From: Chlamydiota bacterium
GTDB taxonomy: Bacteria; Chlamydiota; Chlamydiia; Chlamydiales; RGXB01
DNA length: 64,000 nucleotides
Assembly (NCBI GenBank): GCA_016866475.1
Contig: VGMF01000001.1
Location: 124,001-188,000 of the forward strand
Reading direction: 5' to 3'
The number at the start of each line of letters is the position of its first letter. The stretch's first letter is position 1. Both the position numbers and the translations under genes were made by a program. The notes beneath the pieces were generated by a model. The model worked only from the letters and a program-made list of their open reading frames with translations, did no database searches and was not told the origin of the DNA. This document shows, in pieces, positions 1-9,849 of this stretch.

Positions 1-1
1 C

Positions 2-973
2 CCTTATCCGGTCATTTTACAGGATGTGTTGAGAGTCTCGGAAAAAACGGTTCAAAAGGGGCTTGATGAACTGCATCGAATGCTAAAAGCGAACCGAGTT
101 GACGAGGCGAAAAACTTGTTGGATCTTTTGATTGTAATAGCCCCGGATTACCCCCATTTATGGATTTTCAGGGGAATTCTCCTTTTCCAGGAAAACAAAA
201 GACCCCAGTCAATAGAAAACCTGATGATCAGCGTATTCCAAGCCCCTTTTTCACTCTATGGATTAGTGCCACTTTTAGTAGTTCTTTGTGATGCCGATCC
301 TAAAATAGAAGGGGAACTGTTAAAATGGTTTATTGAACATAAGGATAAATTTACCATAGACTATGATACCCCCCCTTCATTCAAAAAAGCGATACTCGAA
401 TCGACCTTTCCCAAAAAGGGAGATCTTTTATCATGCCTACCCAAGGGGCTTGGGAGCCGCTATAACTTCTTAGTGCAAAAACAGGAATACCATCGGTTAA
501 AAAACGCCGCATTTCCTAAAAGTCTTCTTGATCCATTTAAAAATCTTTTCGATGATACACTTGAAAAAATTTCCTCCTCCTCTTTGGAGCCTACCATGAG
601 ATTTTTTTTAAAAATCATCCAGAAGCCGCCAGAAGAAATTGACAAAACAGTCTCGAGTCAGAATCTTTACCTCCATAGCCTCGCCCTTGTGTCGAGAGGA
701 TTTTTTTTAGGGCTTAAAATCCCCCATAAATGTTTTCATAGCCAAAAGGACCCCCAGGATTTGATCGAAGAGCTCTTAAGTGCCTCTCTTCTGCTCTCAT
801 TTCTTTTTACCCTCCTAGTTCTATTAGAAAAAAAAGATCCCCTATTTTTGAAAATGGACGACCCTTTTCAAAAACTCCTCTATTTCATGTCCAATTCGTT
901 GCCCCTTTCTCGTCAACTCAAAGACCTGAAACTTATCGACCCCCTCATTCTCGACATCATCGAACGGATCTGA
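2..973 (+). CDS. Hypothetical protein, TPR/type III secretion chaperone-like; probably 5'-truncated by the window edge
   Basis: The frame is open upstream of the GTG at 26 (PYPVILQDVLRVSEKTVQKG...). The segment DEAKNLLDLLIVIAPDYPHLWIFRGILLFQENK resembles a TPR helix pair. Ends TGA 971-973. Confidence 0.5.
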   Translation, partial: PYPVILQDVLRVSEKTVQKGLDELHRMLKANRVDEAKNLLDLLIVIAPDYPHLWIFRGILLFQENKRPQSIENLMISVFQAPFSLYGLVPLLVVLCDADPKIEGELLKWFIEHKDKFTIDYDTPPSFKKAILESTFPKKGDLLSCLPKGLGSRYNFLVQKQEYHRLKNAAFPKSLLDPFKNLFDDTLEKISSSSLEPTMRFFLKIIQKPPEEIDKTVSSQNLYLHSLALVSRGFFLGLKIPHKCFHSQKDPQDLIEELLSASLLLSFLFTLLVLLEKKDPLFLKMDDPFQKLLYFMSNSLPLSRQLKDLKLIDPLILDIIERI

Positions 974-1131
974 TTCGTTCCCCCTTTCTCGTCAACTCAA
1001 AGACCTAAAAACTTATCGACCCCCTCATTCTCGACATCATCGAACGGATCTGATTCGTTCCCCCTTTCTCGTCAACTCAAAGACCTAAAAACTTATCGAC
1101 CCCCTCATTCTCGACATCATCGAACGGATCT
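894..1131. repeat. Tandem repeat, ~80 bp unit, ~3 copies, of the 3' end of the preceding CDS
   Basis: cccctttctcgtcaactcaaagacct..aaacttatcgaccccctcattctcgacatcatcgaacggatct recurs at 902, 981 and 1061. Confidence 0.95.
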
Positions 1132-1512
1132 AATTGAATTTTTCTCTTTCTACATTTTCTACGAGTATTCCAAGTTTATGAAAGGGGGTTTAAAATACCT
1201 ACTCAATCCGATTTTATCCCTTTCAATCCTTTGGTTTTTACCCACAGATTTCCTAGGACACATACTCCAAAAGATTTTAATTTTATTGATGCTCTAGTCC
1301 GACTTTCTATCCGTCGGGAAAGGCTTTTTGAAAAGAGAATTTCAGGAGGCATCTTAAAAGAAAAAAAATCATCTCCAAGCCTATTAAAAAGTTGATTTAT
1401 TTAACTGTTTTATGGAATATTTTTAACATGTCGTAAATAAATGACCCTTAAAGTGATAAGAATTGGTCTTTTATAAAAATCGTCATACGTAAAAAAATAA
1501 TAAAGGAAATAT

Positions 1513-2691
1513 ATGTACGCAACAACCAGCACACCTGTGTTACCCGGTATAGAGGGATCCTGTCTCACACAAATTAGAAGCGTCAGACTGGCGACCACTT
1601 CTCTTTTGCTGTTGGCTCCCTGGCTCATAGCGAGAAACTCGGTGACAGCAAAACTCCTCACCCTCCCGATGCTCTTTTCTGCGGCGATTATCAATACCAA
1701 TAATCTCCCACAAGAGAATCAAAACCCCGTTTTAAAAACGGTAAAAATTATACACGGTTTCGCATCTGCACTTCTTTTAAATCTCATTGGTCTTAGATTC
1801 AGAAGCTTTCCCACTTTTATCCTCTCGGTATTAGCATTTGAAATTATTAAATTGAACACCTCGGACAACTCAGAACATCTCCACATCAATATTGGCCCAA
1901 ACATTAGCCATAGATGTGGACAAAATTTTGGTGGATTTGATTCCGGATTAAGTGGCTTTAGCGAGGTGAACGTAGGTCATCGATATCCCTATCAAGAGCC
2001 TCAAAGAAACTACACCGTAAGGCACAGAGTAGGCTCTGATCGTTCGGACTCCTTCGCCGGAGGAGCTTTTTTAGATGGTAGCTCTGTAACGCAAAGACCT
2101 TTTCCAGGTTCGACTCATTTGAGATTTGTCCCTCAGGACGCTCAATTCCAAGATGATGACCATGTCCAAAGTCGAATGGGCGACAGCCGGGCCGTTTACG
2201 AAGGCGTTAGACATGTCGTGGCACAAGATTCTGAGAGTTCTGTCGATCCAACCGATCCTAGAGCTGGTATGTTCCCGTCATCAGCAATTGTTAATCCATT
2301 TGCGGGTTCCCAAAATGGGCTTAGGCACCAGGTAGGGGGCTCTAATTCGGAGATTCGGCTACCTCTTCCAGAAGCTGGGGAAGCAAATGCTGGTGAAGAT
2401 TTTTTCGCAGCACCGATTTCAGCTCAAACCCATCATCAAAGACGCTCAAACAGAGTGCAGCATGCATCTTTTAAAACCCCTGCTCCGATCCAAACCCAAC
2501 ATCAAAGACGTAATATCAGAGGGCAATCTGCATCTTTTGGAGCACCAGCCACAATCCAACCTTTAACCTCAAGCAGTGGGTCCCAAGGAGAATCTGCATC
2601 TGCTGATAGGGATTCATGGGGATTTGCCGGAATAAGTAGTTTGGTCGCAAATGGCGAAAGGCACATTCCAGGCAGCGACAACGCAAAATAG
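1513..2691 (+). CDS. Hypothetical membrane protein with hydrophobic N-terminus and Q/H/R/S-rich repetitive C-terminus
   Basis: 392 aa ORF. Hydrophobic segments in the first ~120 aa. Imperfect repeats APIsAQTHHQRRSNRVQHASFKTP / APIQTQHQRRNIRGQSASFGAP. Confidence 0.6.
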   Translation: MYATTSTPVLPGIEGSCLTQIRSVRLATTSLLLLAPWLIARNSVTAKLLTLPMLFSAAIINTNNLPQENQNPVLKTVKIIHGFASALLLNLIGLRFRSFPTFILSVLAFEIIKLNTSDNSEHLHINIGPNISHRCGQNFGGFDSGLSGFSEVNVGHRYPYQEPQRNYTVRHRVGSDRSDSFAGGAFLDGSSVTQRPFPGSTHLRFVPQDAQFQDDDHVQSRMGDSRAVYEGVRHVVAQDSESSVDPTDPRAGMFPSSAIVNPFAGSQNGLRHQVGGSNSEIRLPLPEAGEANAGEDFFAAPISAQTHHQRRSNRVQHASFKTPAPIQTQHQRRNIRGQSASFGAPATIQPLTSSSGSQGESASADRDSWGFAGISSLVANGERHIPGSDNAK

Positions 2692-2710
2692 GGCTATTTA
2701 AGGATTGATT

Positions 2711-3259
2711 ATGAAAAAAACAATTTTATTCTTTGTGCTTACACTTTCAAGTGTATTCGCCTATGCAGAACCATGCAGAAGATTAACCGGAAAGGATCCT
2801 ACGGGGCACACCCTTGAATTAGATGATGGATCAGTTTGGAAAGTGCACCAAAACTCATTGCCAAGATCCAAAAACTTTTACAAAGAGGGTGATCTTATTG
2901 TGATCTACCCTGTGATATTACGATTTTTATCCGACTCGATGTTTTTCTTTCACAATAAAAATAGTGGACAAAATGTGAATGTTGATCTTTCACTTGGACC
3001 TATTTCAGGAAGACCCGGTTGCGTAGAAATAGAGGAGATCGATTTTTATCGAGGGATACTTTTACTTAGAGACGGGTACAACAATCGATTGACCTGGCAG
3101 ATTAATTCCGATTCGTTGACTCAGCTTCGCCAATGGAAGCCGGGTCAGGCGGTCATACTGGGATCAAATAGACGCCATGCGAATATATTTGGCTCTCCCT
3201 ATGAATTTTCTTTAATTAATGTAGAAAAAACAGAAATCATACAAGCTAATAGGATTTAA
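2711..3259 (+). CDS. Hypothetical secreted protein with signal peptide
   Basis: MKKTILFFVLTLSSVFAYAEPC signal peptide; ORF closes just before the next start. Confidence 0.6.
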   Translation: MKKTILFFVLTLSSVFAYAEPCRRLTGKDPTGHTLELDDGSVWKVHQNSLPRSKNFYKEGDLIVIYPVILRFLSDSMFFFHNKNSGQNVNVDLSLGPISGRPGCVEIEEIDFYRGILLLRDGYNNRLTWQINSDSLTQLRQWKPGQAVILGSNRRHANIFGSPYEFSLINVEKTEIIQANRI

Positions 3260-3260
3260 A

Positions 3261-3518
3261 ATGCAATCGATAACATCTCTTGACCCCCAAAGACAAAATC
3301 CAGCAGGACTGTACGGTAGAGGGCCTGCATCGGAGATTCCGGATATAAAGGAATTTGTGGTTAGAGTCGCCTCAATTATTTTTGGCTTATTTTCGTCTGC
3401 CTACATACTGAAAAATCATAGGTTGATCGTTGCACTTCCACTTTTAAGTGTCACTGCCACGGTAAGCGCCGTAGGGAACTACTACCCCGGTTATGTCCTG
3501 GGATTAATTGGAAAATAA
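3261..3518 (+). CDS. Small hypothetical membrane protein
   Basis: 85 aa, starts 1 nt after the previous stop, hydrophobic centre. Confidence 0.5.
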   Translation: MQSITSLDPQRQNPAGLYGRGPASEIPDIKEFVVRVASIIFGLFSSAYILKNHRLIVALPLLSVTATVSAVGNYYPGYVLGLIGK

Positions 3519-3531
3519 GTTATCGAACTTT

Positions 3532-3567
3532 ACCTTTCTCCTATTGAAGAATAGGGGGAAGGTTTTT
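3532..3567 (+). terminator. Rho-independent terminator between convergent genes
   Basis: cctttctcctatt-gaag-aatagggggaagg followed by ttttt; stem closed with G-U pairs. Confidence 0.7.
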
Positions 3568-4702
3568 AAATATCTAAATCGATATTAAGAATGAACGCTA
3601 ATGCGTTCTTTAATCCCATCCCGCCAGGTCGAATGATGTACTGGATATCTGGTTGTAAAGCTAGTTTGAAATAGTTGATCCTGTAAGAAGCCTCCAAAGA
3701 AATTTCTACCCCACTAGCTCCTAGATTCACAGCCTCGTCTTTTGAAAAAAAACTAGAAGCAAGACCCAAGATCAAATGATTTTCATACCGTATCGGTAGA
3801 AATTGGTCCACCTGCATACCGCAACCGAAAAAATAAGGGATTATTAATGAACTAGGATCGCCAATACTCCCCTGGACAAAGGGACGGTATCTATCATAAA
3901 AGTTGTACTCTCCGATCAAATAGCCTGAAAACCCCACTTTTTTGTAAGTATCGTAGCTAATAGCGATCTGGCTCCTATTGTAGTTCAAACCCGCAACTAA
4001 CCTCCCCTGATTTGCATTTAAGTGGATCTCAACCTCTGACATAACAAATACGTTTTCAAAGAAATTTCTCCATAATCCAAATGAGTAAATTTCATTGAGG
4101 GAATAGATTGCCTCTTCTCCATTGAAAATTCCCAGTTTCAAACCGAGTATTTTTTGATAATCATAGGTCAAAATAGCACCGGGAACAGCAGAAGGGTAGG
4201 CCGGAAACCCTTGGATAGTCGGGGGGGTTTCATAGCTATTATTCAGAAGGAATTTAGCATTTAAAATGACACAAAGATCATTAGTACCCAACATCCTACC
4301 AAATTTTACAGAAAAGTTGCCCAAGCTCTGCTTCACCCAGTACTCGGAAAACTGGACATAATTGGGTGCCGATATCCCGTCAAAAATCATCGCATCCCCC
4401 GTCAAAAAAAAAGAGGGATTTTTTCCCTCGTGGGCCTCGAGATTGATGAAAAGCTCTCCGCCCGGATAGTGGAGGATTTTTTCGGAGTGGAATAGTAGGC
4501 CAAGATCCACCAACCACTGATTCAAAACGCCTGTTTTGATCCCTCCGACAAGATTTGCATCCAAGTGGTACATAAAAGAGCCAACAAAATCGATCCCCTG
4601 CTCATGGAGAGCTTTTTTGAAGTTAAACATCTCCTCCTCGTCAACCACAAGCGGTTTTTTGGAGTAGGAAAAAATACTACTATTCCAAAAAAAGAGGGTC
4701 AA
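3566..4702 (-). CDS. OprB-like carbohydrate-selective outer-membrane porin
   Basis: Beta-barrel pattern with OprB-like motifs (FINLEAHEGKNPS, KFGRMLGTND, GLWRNFFEN.., QFLPIRYENHLILGLASSFF). Confidence 0.65.
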   Translation of the reverse strand: MTLFFWNSSIFSYSKKPLVVDEEEMFNFKKALHEQGIDFVGSFMYHLDANLVGGIKTGVLNQWLVDLGLLFHSEKILHYPGGELFINLEAHEGKNPSFFLTGDAMIFDGISAPNYVQFSEYWVKQSLGNFSVKFGRMLGTNDLCVILNAKFLLNNSYETPPTIQGFPAYPSAVPGAILTYDYQKILGLKLGIFNGEEAIYSLNEIYSFGLWRNFFENVFVMSEVEIHLNANQGRLVAGLNYNRSQIAISYDTYKKVGFSGYLIGEYNFYDRYRPFVQGSIGDPSSLIIPYFFGCGMQVDQFLPIRYENHLILGLASSFFSKDEAVNLGASGVEISLEASYRINYFKLALQPDIQYIIRPGGMGLKNALAFILNIDLDI

Positions 4703-5027
4703 AAGTATCGCTTTGTAGATCGATTTGATAAAATTCTCCGTCGCTTTTGCTTTTAAAGATTAGAAGAGCCTCTATGGGTTTGGTCAACTCTTTTTTAGAC
4801 ATTTCGATTTGCAGTTTCAGCTTTTTTGCAAGAAAAGAGGCTTCGTTCTGTGTGCAGGGCTCTTTACTCTGGTACTGCAAATAGAGCTGTCCCTCCCTTA
4901 CCCCACATCCCCGATCGATAATTTGAGGAAAGATTGCAACTACAGTCTTATTGATAGTCTTCACCGATTTTAAATCCGGATCCGAACAGAAAAACTCGGC
5001 AAATAAGCATAAAATACATCTAATCAT
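4680..5027 (-). CDS. Small hypothetical secreted protein
   Basis: 115 aa ORF between the lipoprotein and porin genes, overlapping the porin start. Confidence 0.45.
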   Translation of the reverse strand: MIRCILCLFAEFFCSDPDLKSVKTINKTVVAIFPQIIDRGCGVREGQLYLQYQSKEPCTQNEASFLAKKLKLQIEMSKKELTKPIEALLIFKSKSDGEFYQIDLQSDTFDPLFLE

Positions 5028-5028
5028 T

Positions 5029-5502
5029 TTAGGCAGGTACTAATTTATTTGTCTCAGGGTCTAACACAAAAAGACTTAAATGACCCTGTTTCATCGTAAT
5101 TTTGGCTATGGAAGGGGGAGAAACGGGCCCTTTTGTCTCAGGATCATTGAATTCTATGTTTATATCCATTTGGTTCCTCGTGAAAGGCTTTGGAATCAAA
5201 AAAGGGTTTAGATCCAGACTGCCATTCAAATAAAATAGGAAGTCATCTGAAATTCGCTGTATTAAAAAGACCGCCTTCGTTTTATCCAGAAAATATTCTG
5301 AGGAATAATTGATTGCGACACGTTTTACAGATCTATGGAAATCCCCTCCATAGGAATTGGACACCAAATTGTACCTTTCATAGATTTCGGTATTGAAATC
5401 TTTGATAAAAACTTCCATTTTTGGGGGCAATTGGTCATTTGCTTCTTTAGAGCAGCTGAGCAAAACAAGGAAAATAAACGACTTGAGAATAACTTTTGAC
5501 AT
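5029..5502 (-). CDS. Hypothetical lipoprotein
   Basis: N-terminus MSKVILKSFIFLVLLSCSKEAND with lipobox LLSC. Confidence 0.6.
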   Translation of the reverse strand: MSKVILKSFIFLVLLSCSKEANDQLPPKMEVFIKDFNTEIYERYNLVSNSYGGDFHRSVKRVAINYSSEYFLDKTKAVFLIQRISDDFLFYLNGSLDLNPFLIPKPFTRNQMDINIEFNDPETKGPVSPPSIAKITMKQGHLSLFVLDPETNKLVPA

Positions 5503-5506
5503 ACAA

Positions 5507-7564
5507 TTAGGCAGAATACTGCGTTAAATATTCTTTGACAAGATTGTCAAGACACTTTCTATAGGTTGCCCCCAAAATTGCGTGGTCAAAATATTTCAGC
5601 CCCCCCTTCTCAATATCTAATCGGACGATTTCAACATCAAAGTATTTTTCTCCAAAAACATAACTTTTAAAGTCGATTAAAAAAGGGATCGGATCCCCTT
5701 TTGAAATAAAATTCACAACCCTTTTAGCCGATTTTCTGGGAATCAAGCAGGCACCTCCGAACGAGAAGACTTCAATCCTTTCTTTTTGTTCCTCAGTGAA
5801 ATTTTTTAGCGCAAGGTCAGTTGTCAGAGCTCCCCGGCTATGGGAAAAAATGATCAATTTTTTTTCTTTATCCGCGAGTAAAGACCTCAAAAGATCCTCG
5901 AGAAGGATAGCTCCGTGTGTTTTTATCCCTAGGTACTCCTTAGCGGAGTTCAACAAATCCCGGCCCGATCCCTGTGTCGCCAAATGAACACACCGGACTT
6001 TTTGATTGAATCTTGTTGAAAGATCGTAGCAAAGGTGCTCAACAACCGGTTTTTCGGTGGAAATGCCGTTTACAAAAAGGATCGCCAATTTGTTCTCTCT
6101 AAGGTGACTATTGATCTCAAAAACCTGATCCATCTCGTAATTTTCCGGCTCCTCAAGACCCATAAACTGCGCTCCGAAGGTTTGTAGTCTTTGCCCAAGC
6201 GATAGACTTAAAGGGAGGTGTTTGCCCAAAAAATCTATAAAAGAACCAACCGCATATTTTTGAGATCTAGTAAGATGAAATCCTACCCATCCCCCTTTGG
6301 GATCACTGTACCGCAGAGGATTATTGAGACAATATACTGTCCGGTTCAATGTAAAATCAAAACCAATCGGATCACAAGTCAAGAACCTCCCCTCTTTTTG
6401 CGCATATATTCTTAGAGGAAAAATGGAGATTTCTAGATTTTGGACCGCTCTTTTCCCCCTGTATCTCCAAGGCGATATAGGATTCGTACCCCCCTTTAAT
6501 TCTCTGAACGCGCTATAACAGATTTCCTCTTTGATTTCGTTCGTTCCAGGCTCTTGCAAACGGACAATGTTGCCCCAAAGATCGCTCCAAACCCTGTAAC
6601 CACTTCCCTCTTTATAAATAAATACCGTGCGGGCCTCGTCCGTCCCCTCCTCTTTTTTCAAAAATCTGAACTCTTTGAGCTTTCCCTTCTCAATGCAGCC
6701 TATCTCATCCCAATCCTCGTAGATAAACTTCTTCAAAGACCCACCTTTTTCTTTCATCGAAAGCACCCTGCCAAACGGATCGATGTCAAAATAGATCTCA
6801 TCATCAGACATAGAAAAATGAGTGCACCTTTGCAAACTATCTTCACAGTGTGTTGAATTTATATTATCAGACGAAATCTTGATTCTACCGGGGATATAGT
6901 TGTGGTGAATCTCTAGATCGCCGATCTGCTCGAATACCAACTGATCTTCTTCATCATAACCGTAGTGATGGAGAACACCCCCACATTCAGCTTTGATAGG
7001 ATTTCCCGTAGGATCCCATTCTAAGATCTCCCCTAAAACCGGGCCCTCTTGCAAATCCCAAGCCTCCCCTTTAGACGAGACGACACTGCTGGATGAAAAA
7101 TCGATCTCAAAGGCAATATCTCGATTCAGGGTGATCCTTTTCTTATCTTTTGTCCGCTCGTAGCTGACACAAGCTCCGTTAAGGAACTTCTCATAGATAC
7201 ATTTCCGTTCATCGTTATAAAGGCGGTACCCTGACCTATCCGTATTGAACTCGCCGTATTCAAGGAGCCTTCCCCTTCTCTTGAACCAGTAGCGATACTC
7301 TTTCGTTAGGATGATCAAATCCGCATCATGATCATTCCTGATATATTCGACCTCTAAAGATCCATCCCGATAAATTTTCTCCAATTGTCCCTGAGAATCG
7401 TAAAAATACCCTGTCTCGACTCCCCCCTGAACCATTTTTGTCAAACGCCCATTTGGATCCTTTTGTACTTTCACCTCAAGGTCGCCCTCCCTAAGGATCT
7501 CAAAATTTTCTGAAAAAATGACAGCACATTGCAGAAAAACCAACCCACAGAATATCAGGCGCAT
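5507..7564 (-). CDS. Exported RHS/YD-repeat protein with C-terminal alpha/beta-hydrolase-like domain
   Basis: Signal peptide; YD-like repeats (GRLTKMVQGGVETGYFYDSQGQLEKIYRDG, HHYGYDEEDQL); RHS-core-like end (RIYAQKEGRFLTCDPIGFD..NRTVYCLNNPLRYSDPKGG); C-terminal LFVNGIS...IIFSHSRGALTTDLAL...SKGDPIPFL...FDHAIL. Confidence 0.8.
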   Translation of the reverse strand: MRLIFCGLVFLQCAVIFSENFEILREGDLEVKVQKDPNGRLTKMVQGGVETGYFYDSQGQLEKIYRDGSLEVEYIRNDHDADLIILTKEYRYWFKRRGRLLEYGEFNTDRSGYRLYNDERKCIYEKFLNGACVSYERTKDKKRITLNRDIAFEIDFSSSSVVSSKGEAWDLQEGPVLGEILEWDPTGNPIKAECGGVLHHYGYDEEDQLVFEQIGDLEIHHNYIPGRIKISSDNINSTHCEDSLQRCTHFSMSDDEIYFDIDPFGRVLSMKEKGGSLKKFIYEDWDEIGCIEKGKLKEFRFLKKEEGTDEARTVFIYKEGSGYRVWSDLWGNIVRLQEPGTNEIKEEICYSAFRELKGGTNPISPWRYRGKRAVQNLEISIFPLRIYAQKEGRFLTCDPIGFDFTLNRTVYCLNNPLRYSDPKGGWVGFHLTRSQKYAVGSFIDFLGKHLPLSLSLGQRLQTFGAQFMGLEEPENYEMDQVFEINSHLRENKLAILFVNGISTEKPVVEHLCYDLSTRFNQKVRCVHLATQGSGRDLLNSAKEYLGIKTHGAILLEDLLRSLLADKEKKLIIFSHSRGALTTDLALKNFTEEQKERIEVFSFGGACLIPRKSAKRVVNFISKGDPIPFLIDFKSYVFGEKYFDVEIVRLDIEKGGLKYFDHAILGATYRKCLDNLVKEYLTQYSA

Positions 7565-7734
7565 ATACCTTCTCTTAAAAAAGCGGTTTTTGACTTTAGC
7601 TTAAATATCTATAAACTTTCAATTAGGATAAGAACCTAGTGCCGGGTTCGCCCGAGCGGGTTGGATTTTATTTAGCAGGTGTTGGATTTCTTGACGAGTT
7701 GCCCGGATTCGATAGATTTTATGAGGGAAGAGGT

Positions 7735-8319
7735 CTAGTAGAGATTTAAACCTTTAATCACTGGGGACTCATGTTCATATCCCAAAATGGATAACTTACC
7801 GGGTTCAAGCACAAATTGGGCACCTGCCTCTATTGGCAATTTCAGATATCTTGCTATCAAAGCCCTGCCCACGTGGCCTGACAAAAATAAAAGTGATTTC
7901 CCTTCAATCTTCTGTAAAAACCGATCTACACGATCACTGATTTCTTTTGGGCTTTCGCCACCGGGGCAGCCATATTTAAATACTGTCCAATCCCTTTTTT
8001 CTATCTCTCGAATCTGTGGAGTGGTGAGCCCCTCATAATCGCCGTAGTTCCATTCATTTAAATCATATGTAAGTTCACAATCTTCAAATCCGAGAATTTT
8101 TGCGGTATGCCTTGAACGTATCGAGGTGCTAGAATAGATAGCGTCAAATTCTTCCTTTTCAAAAAAACGGCCAAGCAACTTTACCTTTTTTATCCCCTGA
8201 GGAAGAAGATCCAAATCGCTGAAACTTGTATGCCGTCCGTTTTTACTCCACTCAGTTATCCCATGCCGAACAAGCCATATTTCTTTTAAATCGCTCATGT
8301 GCTTTACATATTTGTTCAC
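7735..8319 (-). CDS. Histidine phosphatase (phosphoglycerate mutase-like) family protein
   Basis: LVRHGITEWSKNGRHTSFSDLDLLPQG, YSSTSIRSRHTAKIL, NEWNYGDYEG, LFLSGHVGRAL. Confidence 0.9.
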   Translation of the reverse strand: MNKYVKHMSDLKEIWLVRHGITEWSKNGRHTSFSDLDLLPQGIKKVKLLGRFFEKEEFDAIYSSTSIRSRHTAKILGFEDCELTYDLNEWNYGDYEGLTTPQIREIEKRDWTVFKYGCPGGESPKEISDRVDRFLQKIEGKSLLFLSGHVGRALIARYLKLPIEAGAQFVLEPGKLSILGYEHESPVIKGLNLY

Positions 8320-8457
8320 CTAATTTTAGAGAAGGGATAGTTTTTGCCGGCTCGGATCATTCCTAATAAAAATTTCTCCCTAGAATCTTGAATAGGAGTA
8401 GACTAATTTCGAATAATCAATTGACAATTAACTTCTTAAGGATCGATAGATTTGATT

Positions 8458-9849
8458 ATGAGAAAACGATCAATTAGCTTGTTTGTTCTTACCATGATGA
8501 ACCTAGCTGCCATTATCAGCCTAAAAACCTGGCCGTTTGCAGCGAGCTTTGGGCTCGGATCAGTGCTTCTGATACTTTGTGTCATCATTGGCTTCATGAT
8601 TCCGGTCGCCTTCATATCAGCGGAGCTTGCAACTGCATGGCCTCAGACCGGCGGGGTCTACATCTGGGTGAAGGAGGCTTTTGGTCACAAAATCGGATTT
8701 TTGGCTGTTTGGCTACTTTGGATCGAAAACGTCGTCTGGTATCCAACTATTTTGACTTTTATAGCGGGCGCTATCGGTTACACATTTGGGGACAATCTGG
8801 CTAACAACCCTTGGTTCACCGCAATTTCCATCAATGTGATCTACTGGGGCATGACCCTTTTTAATCTACGGGGTCTTAAGGAATCAGGAATTTTCACCTC
8901 CTACAGCGTCATACTCGGCACGCTAATTCCGGGAGCTTTGATTATTTTGATGGGTCTAGGATGGTACTTTTCAGGAAACAAAGTCGAGATACCTATCGAC
9001 ACGAAAAGCATTTTGCCCGATGTGGGAACTATTGCAAGTTTAGCTGTAATCGCAGGACTCGTCGAAAGCTACTCAGGGATTGAGATGAATGCAGTGCACG
9101 CAGCCGATGTTCAAAATCCCCAAAAAAGCTTTCCGATTTCCATTTTTATCACGATCTTAGTCCTCACCCTTTTTTCCACTCTCGGAACCCTTTCGGTTGC
9201 TATGGTTCTCCCTTCTAGCACGATTAGTTTCACCTCGGGTGGAATTGAAACTGTGGCATACATTTTCCAAAAATACAACCTCTCGTTTCTTACACCCATA
9301 GTCGGGCTTTTCATCGCTTTAGGGGCTCTAGCAAGCCTTTCAACATGGATTATCGGCCCCTCCCGCGGTCTTCTGACGGCAGCAAGGTTTGGTGATCTCC
9401 CCCCAGTGCTCCATAAAACCAATAAAAAAGGGATGCCTCTTGGGATGTTGATCTTGCAGGGTGTCCTTGTCTCGATCATCAGCACCCTTTTTATTCTTCT
9501 ACCCAGCGTGGGTCACTCTTTTTGGATCTTGGAAGCGATGGTGGCGCAGCTCTATATTATCATGTATATCCTCATGTTTGCAGCGGCCATCTGTTTGAGG
9601 TACACCCAGCCGCAAGTATGGCGCCCTTTTAAAGTACCGGGTGGAGCTATCGGTTTTTGGCTCACCAATATAATCGGCTTTATAGTGTTTCTTTTTGTCC
9701 TTGTGATCGGCTTCATCCCCCCAAGCGAGCTGGGCAGTGCAGATCTAAAGGTCTATGAAATAGTCCAGGTGGCGGGGATGATTTTCTTCGTAGCCGCACC
9801 TTTCATCATAACCTTGTTCAAAAAGCCCTCGTGGGATGAGATCTCATGA
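8458..9849 (+). CDS. APC-family amino acid permease/antiporter
   Basis: SAELATAWPQTGGVYIWVKEAFG motif and multiple TM segments; paralogous to 11088 and 13385. Confidence 0.85.
   Translation: MRKRSISLFVLTMMNLAAIISLKTWPFAASFGLGSVLLILCVIIGFMIPVAFISAELATAWPQTGGVYIWVKEAFGHKIGFLAVWLLWIENVVWYPTILTFIAGAIGYTFGDNLANNPWFTAISINVIYWGMTLFNLRGLKESGIFTSYSVILGTLIPGALIILMGLGWYFSGNKVEIPIDTKSILPDVGTIASLAVIAGLVESYSGIEMNAVHAADVQNPQKSFPISIFITILVLTLFSTLGTLSVAMVLPSSTISFTSGGIETVAYIFQKYNLSFLTPIVGLFIALGALASLSTWIIGPSRGLLTAARFGDLPPVLHKTNKKGMPLGMLILQGVLVSIISTLFILLPSVGHSFWILEAMVAQLYIIMYILMFAAAICLRYTQPQVWRPFKVPGGAIGFWLTNIIGFIVFLFVLVIGFIPPSELGSADLKVYEIVQVAGMIFFVAAPFIITLFKKPSWDEIS

Noticed and set aside
2126-2335. 69-aa ORF in alternate frame inside 1513-2691
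   Set aside because: Fully nested in the longer ORF with no independent evidence.
7639-7749. 36-codon open stretch (VPGSPERVGFYLAGVGFLDELPGFDRFYEGRGLVEI*)
   Set aside because: Short, GTG start without SD, and overlaps the 3' end of the opposite-strand phosphatase; not distinguishable from chance.
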